In this document: in pieces, positions 5,591-13,497 of the stretch | Position numbering within the stretch: the first letter of the stretch is position 1 | How the letters are laid out: each line of letters opens with the position of its first letter | Assembly: GCA_037969235.1 (NCBI GenBank) | Contig: JBBKXA010000019.1 | Span: 1 to 24,029 of the forward strand | Length of the DNA: 24,029 nt | From: TMED27 sp037969235 | GTDB lineage: Bacteria; Pseudomonadota; Alphaproteobacteria; Micavibrionales; Micavibrionaceae | Reading direction: 5' to 3' | The notes under the pieces: generated by a model | Seen by the model: the letters and a program-made list of their open reading frames with translations, nothing else | Told to the model about the DNA's origin: nothing | The model's database searches: none | Made by a program: the position numbers and the translations under genes

Positions 5591-7054
5591 TTATGATAAC
5601 TTCGTCTTCAACAGCTCATTCACCGCCGCAGGGTTCGCCGTGCCGCCGGTTTTTTTCATTACTTGACCAACAAAAAATCCAAACAATTTGTCTTTACCAC
5701 CGCGATATGCCGCGACCTGACCCTCATTTTCTGCGATTACTTCGTCAATGATTGCGTCTATCGCGCCTGTGTCCGTGACTTGCTTCAATCCTTTTTCCTC
5801 GACGATCACGCTGGCATCTTTACCGCTTTTATACATCTCCACAAAGACATCTTTAGCGATTTTTCCCGATATCGTATCATCGGCAATTAATCCGATGAGA
5901 CCGCTGAGTTGTTGCGCAGAAACGGGAGAGGCGGCTAATGTGGTTTCGTTTTTGTTCAAAATGCCCAAAAGTTCGTTTATTACCCAATTTGCCGCTAATT
6001 TAGGATCGTTATCATTCGATACAATCTCATAATATTCCGCCCGCACTTGCTCGGCGATTAAAACAGAGGCATCATAAAGGCTTAAGCCATATTCATCCAT
6101 GAAACGATGTTTTTTCTCATCGGGCAATTCGGGAAGGGTCGCACGAATGCGCTCAATCTGGTCGTTGCTAACATGAAGCGGCAACAAATCAGGATCAGGG
6201 AAATAGCGGTAATCCTGCGCTTCTTCCTTGGAGCGCATGGAGCGGGTAACGCATTTAACTGGATCCCACAAACGCGTTTCCTGCACAACTTCACCGCCTT
6301 CTTCAATCAATTCAATTTGGCGTGCGACTTCATAATCAATCGCTTGTTGCACAGCCTTAAGCGAGTTCACGTTTTTAATCTCTGCTCGCGTGCCCAATTC
6401 ATCACCTGGTTTGCGCACGGAAATATTCACATCGGCGCGCATAGATCCTTCATCCATATTGCCATCACATGTTTCCAAATAACGCAAAATCATACGAATT
6501 TTGGATAGATACGCCACCGCCTCATCCGCGCCACGAATATCTGGCTCCGATACAATTTCCATGAGCGCACAACCAGAGCGATTCAAATCTACATAAGATT
6601 TGGTGGGGTGCAAATCATGCACGCTCTTGCCCGCATCTTGTTCCAAATGCATACGGGTAATACCGATTTTTTTAACGCTGCCATCGGGCAAATCCACTTC
6701 GATTTCACCTTCGCCGACAATAGGATGTTCGAATTGCGAAATTTGATAGCCTTGCGGAAGATCCGGGTAGAAATAGTTTTTTCGCGCAAACACCGACATA
6801 TTGTTGATTTTTGAATTGATCCCCAATCCCGTTTTAATCGCTTGCTCTACGACAAATTCATTCAGCACTGGCAGCATTCCTGGCATCGCCGCATCAACTA
6901 GGGAAACCTGACTGTTCGGCTCCGCGCCAAATTGGGTGGAAGCGCCTGAAAATAGTTTGGAATTTGCAATCACTTGCGCGTGCACCTCCATCCCGATAAC
7001 CACTTCCCAGTCACCAGTCTCGCCGCGAATTAATTTAGAGTTCGTTTCAATCAT
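5591..7054 (-). CDS. gatB: Asp-tRNA(Asn)/Glu-tRNA(Gln) amidotransferase subunit B
   Basis: 487 residues, normal for GatB. The protein opens with WEVVIGMEVHAQVIANSKLF and contains the signature LPQGYQISQFEHPIVGEGEI with FYPDLPQGYQ around residues 95-105. RMHLEQDAGKS and DLNRSGCALMEIVSEPD (kinase-like domain that activates the tRNA acyl group with ATP) follow. The C-terminal helical YqeY-like tail, which binds the tRNA elbow, ends near VGQVMKKTGGTANP. The complex converts misacylated Glu-tRNA(Gln), and possibly Asp-tRNA(Asn), to the amide form in the cytoplasm. It is last in a minus-strand cluster gatC-gatA-X-gatB, separated from gatA by the exported cysteine-rich protein. Confidence 0.97.
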   Translation of the reverse strand: MIETNSKLIRGETGDWEVVIGMEVHAQVIANSKLFSGASTQFGAEPNSQVSLVDAAMPGMLPVLNEFVVEQAIKTGLGINSKINNMSVFARKNYFYPDLPQGYQISQFEHPIVGEGEIEVDLPDGSVKKIGITRMHLEQDAGKSVHDLHPTKSYVDLNRSGCALMEIVSEPDIRGADEAVAYLSKIRMILRYLETCDGNMDEGSMRADVNISVRKPGDELGTRAEIKNVNSLKAVQQAIDYEVARQIELIEEGGEVVQETRLWDPVKCVTRSMRSKEEAQDYRYFPDPDLLPLHVSNDQIERIRATLPELPDEKKHRFMDEYGLSLYDASVLIAEQVRAEYYEIVSNDNDPKLAANWVINELLGILNKNETTLAASPVSAQQLSGLIGLIADDTISGKIAKDVFVEMYKSGKDASVIVEEKGLKQVTDTGAIDAIIDEVIAENEGQVAAYRGGKDKLFGFFVGQVMKKTGGTANPAAVNELLKTKLS

Positions 7055-7087
7055 AATTTCATTATCCCTATAAATATTGCCCCAAAA

Positions 7088-7762
7088 TTATCGGCCCCAT
7101 TGACTAAGTTCATGTTTCTGTACGCATGTCGCCATATGATAGCGCGAAGCATTATCGAATGTCTTGCTCTCCATCAATTCCCGCAAAGGATCAAGATCGG
7201 TCTTATTCTCTTCCAAAGCTCTTCTAATATGTTCTGGTGCAGACTCACGCATAAAATCAGCCATTCCACTGCTCAAACAATCACAAACTTTCGTGGGTTT
7301 TTTCATTTTCGCCTTAACATCTGGGTTATTAACGCATTGATCCATAATCAACGCTTTGGTGGGGTATTCTATACATGGCGCATAAACGAACAACAGCATG
7401 CGTCCGCGCTGCAGTGCGCCTTCTTCGGTGTCTGTATTCATGGCTTTCATTTGATCAACCGTCATATTATTGGGAATTTGCGCCGCAGTACATGTACACA
7501 AAGTTTCCAAATTATTCCCATTTAAAACCGCCGTAGCCTTGGTCATGCAGTTATTATAATATTGATTGGCAAATTCATTTATATTTTGTGGCTGGGCCGT
7601 TAAGGGCTTTGCATCTGGCACTTCTTTATCCATCAATTTCATGATTTCTTTGTGTTCTTCAGACGGTGGCGCAGGCTTAGGATTTTTATTAATAAAAATA
7701 TCCGCCGCATTCGCATTGCCGACGCAGAAAGCACTTAACATTAACAAAATGAATAAACGCAT
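7088..7762 (-). CDS. Exported cysteine-rich protein with an internal duplication, inside the gatCAB cluster
   Basis: 224 residues. A signal peptide is clear (MRLFILLMLSAFCVGNANA, cleavage after A19). There is no lipobox, because Phe precedes C13. The mature protein starts with a Pro/Lys/Glu-rich linker (21-60). Two cysteine modules follow: C72-x16-C89-x-C91-x38-C130 and C143-x16-C160-x-C162-x50-C213. The identical 16-residue gap and CxC in both halves indicate duplication. All eight mature cysteines can be paired, suggesting two disulfide-linked periplasmic domains. No CxxC redox motif or haem motif is present. I do not recognise the family. It starts 3 bases after the gatA stop and ends 33 bases before gatB, so it is co-transcribed with the amidotransferase although it works in another compartment. 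Confidence 0.8.
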   Translation of the reverse strand: MRLFILLMLSAFCVGNANAADIFINKNPKPAPPSEEHKEIMKLMDKEVPDAKPLTAQPQNINEFANQYYNNCMTKATAVLNGNNLETLCTCTAAQIPNNMTVDQMKAMNTDTEEGALQRGRMLLFVYAPCIEYPTKALIMDQCVNNPDVKAKMKKPTKVCDCLSSGMADFMRESAPEHIRRALEENKTDLDPLRELMESKTFDNASRYHMATCVQKHELSQWGR

Positions 7763-7765
7763 ATT

Positions 7766-9256
7766 TTACGCCGCCTTTTTCAAAAGAGATTGTGGCATCG
7801 CCGAGAAATTCGCAGCTTGTTCAATAACGCCACCAACTTTGAATACCATTTCCTCATCCCATGCCTTACCAAGGATTTGTAGCCCCAGCGGTAGCCCCTG
7901 CGAATCAAGCCCCGCCGGTACAGACATGGCAGGAATACCAGCCAAATTCGCCGTCACCGTAAACACGTCATTCAAATACATTTTCACAGGGTCATCCTCA
8001 TTCGCTCCAATTTCAAACGCCGCACTCGGCGCTGTAGGCGTGAGGATAGCATCGCAAATTTCAAATGCTTTTTCGAAATCCTGTAAAATCAAACGACGCA
8101 CTTTTTGCGCTTTGATATAGTAGGCATCGTAATATCCCGCCGATAACACGTACGCCCCGATCATAATCCGCCGCTTAACCTCATCGCCAAAGCCTTCAGC
8201 GCGGGTTTTCGCATACATATCTTTCAAAGTATCCGCATCCTCGGCGCGATAACCATAGCGTACACCATCATAACGCGCCAAATTCGAAGACGCCTCCGCT
8301 GGCGCAATAATGTAATATGTCGGCAAAGCATATTTTGTATGGGGCAGGGATATATCAACAATCTCCGCACCTGCTTCCTTAAGCCACTTCACACCTTGAT
8401 CCCAAAGCTTTTCAATATCTTCAGGCATGCCTTCTAGACGAAACTCTTTTGGGATACCAATACGCTTGCCTTTGATATCGCCCGTCAGCGCTGCCGCAAA
8501 ATCAGGTACAGGAATATTGGCCGATGTGCTGTCCTTGGGGTCATGCCCACTCATGGATTGTAGCAATAGCGCATTATCCTTAACCGTACGTGCCAATGGC
8601 CCCGGATGATCAAGCGAAGACGAAAACGCCACAACGCCCCAGCGTGAACAACGACCATAAGTCGGCTTAATGCCCACAATACCGCAAAACGCCGCAGGCT
8701 GGCGAATAGAGCCGCCCGTATCCGTTGCCGTTGCACCCATTGCAATACGCGCGGCCACAGCCGCAGCCGAGCCACCTGATGATCCCCCAGGCACAAGATC
8801 GGCATTTGACCCGCCACTACGCTTCCAAGGGTTAATAACATTGCCGTACGCGCTCGTAGTATTGCTTGATCCCATCGCAAACTGGTCTAAATTGGTCTTA
8901 CCCAACATAACCGCGCCATCATCGAATAATTTTTGAGAAACGGTTGATTCATATTGTGGAATAAATCCTTCTAGGATTTTACTCGCCGCCGTGGTCTGCA
9001 CGCCATTAGTGCAAAATAAATCCTTGTTCGCAAAAGGAATACCATCCAGCGCCCGCGAAATACCCGCGGCATATCTCTTGTCACTCTCCGCGGCTTGCTT
9101 CATAGCAATCTCTGGCGTTTCCACGATAAACGCATTCAAATGCCGCGCAGCTTCAAGCGCCGAAATATGCGCTTTGGTTAATTCCGTCGCAGTGAAATCT
9201 TTATTCTTTAAACCTGTTAAAGCTTCATCAATCGTTAAATGTGTTAGCTCAGTCAT
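7766..9256 (-). CDS. gatA: Asp-tRNA(Asn)/Glu-tRNA(Gln) amidotransferase subunit A
   Basis: 496 residues, an amidase-signature enzyme. The Ser-cisSer-Lys triad is visible: K78 in PFANKDLFC, S159 in VPGGSSGGSAAAVAA and nucleophile S183 in TDTGGSIRQPAAFCGIVG. KPTYGRCSRWGVVAFSSSLD follows, as in GatA proteins. It releases ammonia from glutamine (or asparagine) and channels it to GatB. It lies 2 bases after gatC and 3 bases before the exported cysteine protein. Start MTELTHLTIDEALTGL fits the family N terminus. Confidence 0.97.
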   Translation of the reverse strand: MTELTHLTIDEALTGLKNKDFTATELTKAHISALEAARHLNAFIVETPEIAMKQAAESDKRYAAGISRALDGIPFANKDLFCTNGVQTTAASKILEGFIPQYESTVSQKLFDDGAVMLGKTNLDQFAMGSSNTTSAYGNVINPWKRSGGSNADLVPGGSSGGSAAAVAARIAMGATATDTGGSIRQPAAFCGIVGIKPTYGRCSRWGVVAFSSSLDHPGPLARTVKDNALLLQSMSGHDPKDSTSANIPVPDFAAALTGDIKGKRIGIPKEFRLEGMPEDIEKLWDQGVKWLKEAGAEIVDISLPHTKYALPTYYIIAPAEASSNLARYDGVRYGYRAEDADTLKDMYAKTRAEGFGDEVKRRIMIGAYVLSAGYYDAYYIKAQKVRRLILQDFEKAFEICDAILTPTAPSAAFEIGANEDDPVKMYLNDVFTVTANLAGIPAMSVPAGLDSQGLPLGLQILGKAWDEEMVFKVGGVIEQAANFSAMPQSLLKKAA

Positions 9257-9258
9257 CT

Positions 9259-9549
9259 TTAATCTTCCTGCTCAACAATTTTGGGAACAACAAAAAATCC
9301 TTGTGTCTCTTCCGGAGCATTCGCCAACACTTTGTCGCGGCAATCGCCGTCATTCACCACATCCTCACGAAGTGGCAGAGCGATATTCACAACATTGGCC
9401 AACGGCTCTACATGCTCCGTATCAACTTCCGAAAGCTGCTCAACCCATTTGATAATGCCGGTCAGCTTTATTTTCATCTCTTCGACCTCGACATCGCTAA
9501 CTTCGATATTCGCCAGCCGAGCGGCTTTTAAAACGGTTTGTGTATCCAT
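9259..9549 (-). CDS. gatC: Asp-tRNA(Asn)/Glu-tRNA(Gln) amidotransferase subunit C
   Basis: 96 residues, normal GatC length. Seen: a helical N terminus VLKAARLANIEVSDVEVEEM, then LTGIIKWVEQLSEVDTEHVE, PLANVV and the Arg-Glu-Asp segment PLREDVVNDGD. Near the end is APEETQGFFVVPKIV, the P-E-x-x-x-x-F-F/V-V-P-K-V/I-V tail that packs between GatA and GatB. It is the first gene of the minus-strand gat cluster and is divergent from ruvX, about 108 bases away. Confidence 0.96.
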   Translation of the reverse strand: MDTQTVLKAARLANIEVSDVEVEEMKIKLTGIIKWVEQLSEVDTEHVEPLANVVNIALPLREDVVNDGDCRDKVLANAPEETQGFFVVPKIVEQED

Positions 9550-9623
9550 GACATTTTTCCTTTTAGATATAGACTTTTAAAGCACAAAGTAAGACAAAGG
9601 AAAACAGGGTTTTTCATTTTTGC

Positions 9624-9642
9624 CTATAATTTGCCTATAAAA
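9624..9642 (+). promoter_or_regulatory. Candidate -10 region of ruvX with a short direct repeat
   Basis: TATAAT at 9625-9630 lies inside a repeated unit TGCCTATAA (9621-9629 and 9632-9640). Either copy could serve as -10 element; no good -35 is seen at the ideal distance. The ruvX ATG is at 9658. Confidence 0.3.
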
Positions 9643-9657
9643 AGTAAGATTTATCGT

Positions 9658-10137
9658 ATGAGCATTGGATTATTAAAAGATATAGCACAAAATTGCCCAA
9701 AAAACAGGGCGTTGCTCGGGCTGGATGTGGGGAAGAAAACGATTGGACTTGCCCTCAGCGATCCCACGCAAAACATCGCCACGCCGCTGCAAACAATTAA
9801 CCGCAGTAAATTCACCAAAGATATGGACGCACTTAACGTAGTAATAGGGGAGTTCGACATAGGCGGTTTTGTAATTGGCTACCCTGTAAACATGGACGGT
9901 AGCGAGGGGGCAAGCGCGCAACGCATCCGTGACTTCGCCTTGGAAGTGGAGAAGTCGCTCGGCGGAAATTCATGGATTGCCCTATGGGATGAAAGGTTAT
10001 CCACAGTTTCTGTGGAAGAGTTTGTGGATAAATACGTGCGAAAACGAAAAACCAAAACAAATGCAAAGGCTTCTGGCCTCATCGACAAACTCGCCGCCCA
10101 AATTATTTTGCAAGGAGCGTTGGATTTTTTGGAATGA
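9658..10137 (+). CDS. ruvX: Holliday-junction resolvase-like protein YqgF (RuvX)
   Basis: 159 residues from ATG 9658; the frame is open further upstream, but that part would run into gatC and resembles nothing. RNase H-like fold motifs: LLGLDVGKKTIGLALSDP (catalytic D23), FVIGYPVNMDGSEG, WDERLST (acidic Glu, 10 residues before the VDKY segment), and IDKLAAQIILQGALDFL (final Asp). In other bacteria YqgF is essential and acts on pre-16S rRNA 5' end maturation; resolvase activity is less certain. The C-terminal linker KRKTKTNAKAS is basic, suiting nucleic acid binding. Convergent with the YgjP-like gene. Confidence 0.93.
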   Translation: MSIGLLKDIAQNCPKNRALLGLDVGKKTIGLALSDPTQNIATPLQTINRSKFTKDMDALNVVIGEFDIGGFVIGYPVNMDGSEGASAQRIRDFALEVEKSLGGNSWIALWDERLSTVSVEEFVDKYVRKRKTKTNAKASGLIDKLAAQIILQGALDFLE

Positions 10138-10150
10138 TGGGGGTTGTTAT

Positions 10151-10185
10151 TCTGAAGCGCTCACGCTGAGGAATCTTCTTTTATT
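10151..10185 (+). terminator. Weak hairpin between convergent ruvX and the YgjP-like gene
   Basis: ATTCTGAAGCG-CTCA-CGCTGAGGAAT forms an interrupted stem (AGCG/CGCT, a three-base mismatch, then ATTC/GAAT) followed by a T-rich stretch CTTCTTTTATT. It begins about 14 bases after the ruvX stop. Plausible but weak. Confidence 0.35.
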
Positions 10186-10891
10186 CCATGCCCTTACTCC
10201 CATAACGCATTAATTCATGCCCATGCTCGCGCATCCAATATTCGCCTTCTACAAAATCATCGCTTAAACTACGGCACTGCGCCCAAAAAGCTTTGGAATG
10301 ATTAAGGTGCACAAGGTGCGCGACCTCATGCGCAACCACATAATCAAATGATTCGTACGGCGCAAAGATCAATCGCCATGAAAACGATAAATTCCCATCA
10401 CAAGAACAAGAACCCCAACGGCTTTTTGTATCGCGCACTGTTACGGCGTTGATGGTTTTATTAATCATCGCCGCTTTTTCATGCGCCAAACGCGTCAGCT
10501 CGACTTTCGCCATCTTCTTTAAAAAGCGTTCAATTCGTGAACTTGGATTTTCTAGATTTGTGGACACCATAATTTCTTTATTATTCAATGTTATACGTGT
10601 TGATTTTAAACTATTGTCAGAGGATATCTTAACCCTCCGCAATTGCCCCATAACACAAAATTCCGCATCATGTACGAACATAACGGCTTGCGGCAATTCC
10701 GCTAATTTTTCTCGCATCCAATAATCATGCTCCTCGGCAAAACGCGAAGCGCGCCGCATGCTGGTGCTCTGAGGTACAATTAAATGAAAAATGCGATCCT
10801 TCGGATCTAGTCGCAACGCCAACCGCTTTGCTCGCGCACTACGTTTAACCTCTATATAAGGTGGAAAATCATACTCTTTAAGCGCAAACAT
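10181..10891 (-). CDS. YgjP-like (DUF45/M48-type) zinc metalloprotease
   Basis: 236 residues, typical for the family. Seen: an N-terminal beta-rich part with VKRSARAKRLALRLDP, the hallmark RDTKSRWGSCS at about 153-163, and the zinc site VVAHEVAHLVHLNHSKAFW. This gives H188, E189 (general base) and H192, with H198 as third ligand. The protein is cytoplasmic (no signal peptide). The substrate is unknown; family members are associated with quality control or restriction neighbourhoods without a settled role. It begins 9 bases after the patatin-like gene and is co-transcribed with it. Confidence 0.88.
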   Translation of the reverse strand: MFALKEYDFPPYIEVKRSARAKRLALRLDPKDRIFHLIVPQSTSMRRASRFAEEHDYWMREKLAELPQAVMFVHDAEFCVMGQLRRVKISSDNSLKSTRITLNNKEIMVSTNLENPSSRIERFLKKMAKVELTRLAHEKAAMINKTINAVTVRDTKSRWGSCSCDGNLSFSWRLIFAPYESFDYVVAHEVAHLVHLNHSKAFWAQCRSLSDDFVEGEYWMREHGHELMRYGSKGME

Positions 10892-10900
10892 GCGGATATA

Positions 10901-11905
10901 TTAGAGCGTAAGCGCGGGCTCTGCAAGAGAATCCCGTTTGTGGTCGGCTGCTGATAACAGTTTTTGATCGGCTTCAAAATTACTTATAAAGTAATAGCCT
11001 GCATTTTCTCCAACATCTCTAATAAACTCAATATTTTTAGAGGTCGGAGTCATGCGCATTGATTCGGGGAAGAGATTATTATGATTTAAATCAATGAAAT
11101 AAACGGGCGCTGACGTCGCCGCCCGTAAAGTGTCAATTCTTTGCTGAGTGCCGCCATAAAAAATACCTCTGTTAGAACTTGATGCATGCAACGGCGCACC
11201 GCTGGGATCAACGCTAAGGTAAATAATCGGCGTAGAGTCATTATTATTAATATTTTTATCGTGATGCGATAAGCTTGGATTATTTTCCGCTGCATAAGCG
11301 CCATCCCATAACCATTCCCCATTCACCAAAATAGGACCTGTGGTGTTTTCTAGCGCGGCAGAAGCGAGAATATGCTCAACCGTGATCTCTTTTCCAGTAA
11401 ATACACGCTTTTTAAAATTTTCGGGTGAAATAGGGCCATTTGGATCAATCATAACAGACGCACATACACGCAACTCAATGTCACTATTTTGTATCGCCTC
11501 ATTGGTAATGCCACAGCCTTCCAAAAGGTGGCGCATATAATCTAAGGGGCTTCTATATTTATTTGAGTTAAAAGAATTCATGAATATGGAGTGCGCATCC
11601 TTTGACGCCGCATGGATACAAGAGGCGTTATCACCATCTTGTCCTATATCACTCCAAAGTTTATCTACACTTTTTATACCGCCGCAAACAAAGGCAGCCG
11701 CATTTAACGCCCCCGCGCTTGTACCAGTCATACTTTTGATGTCTATATTATCGTATTGGTCTAAGGCTCTCAAAAAGCCACATGCCGCAGCCCCAAGCGC
11801 TCCACCGCCTTCTAGGTCAAGGTGAACATAATGGTCAGCTGGAATATTAAAGCCACGCTTTTGCACGTTGCCATAGCGGTCTAAATAATCTTCTGGAATT
11901 ATCAT
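10901..11905 (-). CDS. Patatin-like phospholipase
   Basis: 334 residues. The patatin Ser-Asp dyad is clear: oxyanion loop LEGGGALGAAA (31-41), nucleophile elbow GTSAG with S63, and Asp201 in WLWDGAYAAENNP (the DGA/G motif). ILASAALENTTGPILVNGEW precedes the Asp, as in this hydrolase group. There is no signal peptide and no membrane segment, so it is cytoplasmic or delivered by another route. It may hydrolyse phospholipid acyl esters. It is the first gene of a two-gene operon with the YgjP-like protease. A good promoter lies directly upstream. Whether it acts on own membranes or as an effector cannot be told from sequence. Confidence 0.9.
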   Translation of the reverse strand: MIIPEDYLDRYGNVQKRGFNIPADHYVHLDLEGGGALGAAACGFLRALDQYDNIDIKSMTGTSAGALNAAAFVCGGIKSVDKLWSDIGQDGDNASCIHAASKDAHSIFMNSFNSNKYRSPLDYMRHLLEGCGITNEAIQNSDIELRVCASVMIDPNGPISPENFKKRVFTGKEITVEHILASAALENTTGPILVNGEWLWDGAYAAENNPSLSHHDKNINNNDSTPIIYLSVDPSGAPLHASSSNRGIFYGGTQQRIDTLRAATSAPVYFIDLNHNNLFPESMRMTPTSKNIEFIRDVGENAGYYFISNFEADQKLLSAADHKRDSLAEPALTL

Positions 11906-11941
11906 TTCTCTATTCCTGTTTTTATTTTTTTATTTTTTTAC

Positions 11942-11970
11942 ATCGTATATAAAATATATGGGAAAAGCAA
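11942..11970 (-). promoter_or_regulatory. Predicted sigma-70 promoter of the patatin/protease operon
   Basis: On the minus strand, -35 TTGCTT (11965-11970), an exact 17-base spacer and -10 TACGAT (11942-11947), followed by an A-rich leader with AGGA about 9 bases before the ATG at 11905. Confidence 0.5.
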
Positions 11971-12015
11971 GAAATAACCTTTAAGGGTGTGTATTGTTTG
12001 TTGTATTGTTAAAAT

Positions 12016-13041
12016 ATGATCACCGATTTTATCACCAACTGGCATGCGCATTTTATGAACGTGGAGCGCATTCCCGCCATTTTAATGGCATTATTGCTGT
12101 GTGTGGTGACCGGCATGATCACTGGGCCTTTGGTAGGTAATGCTAATCCGTTTATGTGGGTTGTCCTTGATAAATTGTTCGGCAAAACGGGCGCACGCAT
12201 GGATAAACCACAAAGAAAGCGCGGCGATTTGGTTTTTCGCGGGCTTTTGCTGAGTGTTTTTGTGATCGCGTTTGCTGGATTAATCGGTCAAATGTTTGAA
12301 ATAGGCGTGCTGCTTCAGCCTTTATATGGCGGCACTCGTGTTATATTACTCGCGTTGTTAATGACATCGGGGAGCGTCTGGTTTGCGTTACTTCGTCTGT
12401 ATTTTGCCGAAGAACAAGGCAAAGTGGGGGAGGGTGCATATTACGCGATTGCTCGCTCCGCACGCGTAAATCTGGCTATGGGGGATGATTACGGAATCAC
12501 CCGCACAGCAATGGCCTACAGTGTACGAAGCTTTGATAAAGGGCTGGTTGCACCCGCGCTATGGTATATCCTCGCCGGTTTCCCTGCTGCCACAATGTAT
12601 GCCGCCCTTGCATTTCTAAGCTGGCGATTCGGCAAAAACGGAAAAAGTAGTGGATTTGCCGCTGTGCCTTTGGCGCTTGAGCGGTTGACGGGGATGGTGC
12701 CATCCTTTATATCCGCCGCATTCATCACCATGGCCGCGCTGTTCACCCCTACCGCAAAACTGCATAGCGGCATAGCCTCATGGTTAGGGCACAAAGATCG
12801 CGCCCCCTACGATCAGGGCGGCGCGCCCGTATCTGCGCTCGCATGGGGGCTAAATATATCCGTCGGCGGCCCTGTTCATGATCTCAACGGTGACCCCATA
12901 AAAGGCGATTGGGTAGGCCCCAAGGGCGCGACAGCCAAGCTTGATCACAAACATTTGCGCCGTGCCATATACATCAATGTCATCGCCCATATCCTCTTTG
13001 TCGCCAGCCTCTTGGGGGCATATATTTATGGTCAAATCTAA
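12016..13041 (+). CDS. CbiB/CobD-like membrane protein
   Basis: 341 residues. The predicted membrane segments include 20-41, 74-93, 103-120, 181-200, 234-250 and 320-339. The region SVRSFDKGLVAPALWYILAG, then FPAATMYAALAFLSWRFGKN and FAAVPLALERLTGMVPSFIS, matches the CbiB/CobD pattern (D-G-x-V-A-P ... W-x-A-x-x-L-D-x-x-N-x-x-P-x-x-x). The GGAPVSALAWGLNISVGGPV part also fits. The N-terminal D-x-x-x-G-D-P/H-P motif is not recognisable, so it is a divergent member. CbiB attaches aminopropanol to cobyric acid. No other cobalamin gene is in the window, so another role is possible. No Shine-Dalgarno precedes ATG 12016; the start may be M14 (12055). Confidence 0.7.
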   Translation: MITDFITNWHAHFMNVERIPAILMALLLCVVTGMITGPLVGNANPFMWVVLDKLFGKTGARMDKPQRKRGDLVFRGLLLSVFVIAFAGLIGQMFEIGVLLQPLYGGTRVILLALLMTSGSVWFALLRLYFAEEQGKVGEGAYYAIARSARVNLAMGDDYGITRTAMAYSVRSFDKGLVAPALWYILAGFPAATMYAALAFLSWRFGKNGKSSGFAAVPLALERLTGMVPSFISAAFITMAALFTPTAKLHSGIASWLGHKDRAPYDQGGAPVSALAWGLNISVGGPVHDLNGDPIKGDWVGPKGATAKLDHKHLRRAIYINVIAHILFVASLLGAYIYGQI

Positions 13042-13068
13042 AGCAATCAAAATTTACGCATTTATTGC

Positions 13069-13098
13069 TTGACTTGGTGGGGGTATTTGCCCTATTTT
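13069..13098 (+). promoter_or_regulatory. Predicted sigma-70 promoter of rpmB
   Basis: -35 TTGACT (13069-13074), an 18-base spacer and -10 TATTTT (13093-13098). AAAGGA (13125-13130) precedes the rpmB ATG at 13139. Confidence 0.55.
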
Positions 13099-13138
13099 CC
13101 GCTTTGATTAATTTTTTTGATGTTAAAGGATAACAGCC

Positions 13139-13432
13139 ATGAGCCGTCGTTGTATGATTACAGGAAAAAGCGTAATGAGCGGAAACAATGTTTCTCACGC
13201 TTTGAACCGCACCCGCCGTAAATTCTTGCCCAACGTGCAAGATACATCCCTATATAGTGTGGCCTTGGGCCGCTGGATAAAAGTAAAAGCGTCCTCCGCT
13301 GGTCTTCGCACCGTGGAACACAAAGGCGGATTCGACAAATTCCTAACCGACACAGCTAAAACAAAACTGGACGAAAAGCTCCGCCCAGTCAAACGCCAAG
13401 TTGAAAAAGCTTTGGCGAAAAAAGAAGCGTAG
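13139..13432 (+). CDS. rpmB: 50S ribosomal protein L28
   Basis: 97 residues, the usual alphaproteobacterial length. It begins MSRRCMITGKSVMSGNNVSH, then ALNRTRRKFLPNVQDTSLYS, the canonical L28 pattern: C-x-x-(T)-G-K, G-x-x-V-S-H-(S/A)-x-x-x-T-x-R-x-F-x-P-N-x-Q. SSAGLRTVEHKGGFDKFL follows, and a Lys-rich helix ends the protein. It is monocistronic: it has its own promoter, and a strong terminator follows 25 bases after the stop. Confidence 0.97.
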   Translation: MSRRCMITGKSVMSGNNVSHALNRTRRKFLPNVQDTSLYSVALGRWIKVKASSAGLRTVEHKGGFDKFLTDTAKTKLDEKLRPVKRQVEKALAKKEA

Positions 13433-13457
13433 TAGCTCCTTTTAAAATAAATGAAAC

Positions 13458-13486
13458 AACCCGCCTTATATGATGGCGGGTTTTTT
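13458..13486 (+). terminator. Rho-independent terminator of rpmB
   Basis: AACCCGCC (13458-13465) pairs exactly with GGCGGGTT (13475-13482) across a 9-base loop, followed by TTTT. A strong hairpin directly upstream of tgt, whose ATG is only 11 bases later. Confidence 0.9.
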
Positions 13487-13497
13487 ATAGGTAAAAC

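Noticed and set aside
7566..8120. 184-codon plus-strand open frame opposite gatA and the cysteine protein
   Set aside because: It runs antisense across two well-supported genes, has no ribosome site, and has Ser-rich low-information content typical of a shadow frame.
8991..9452. 153-codon plus-strand open frame opposite gatA and gatC
   Set aside because: Antisense to conserved gat genes; its residues resemble no family.
9538..9657. 40-codon upstream extension of ruvX
   Set aside because: It would overlap gatC and pass through the promoter-like TATAAT; the YqgF family starts near ATG 9658.
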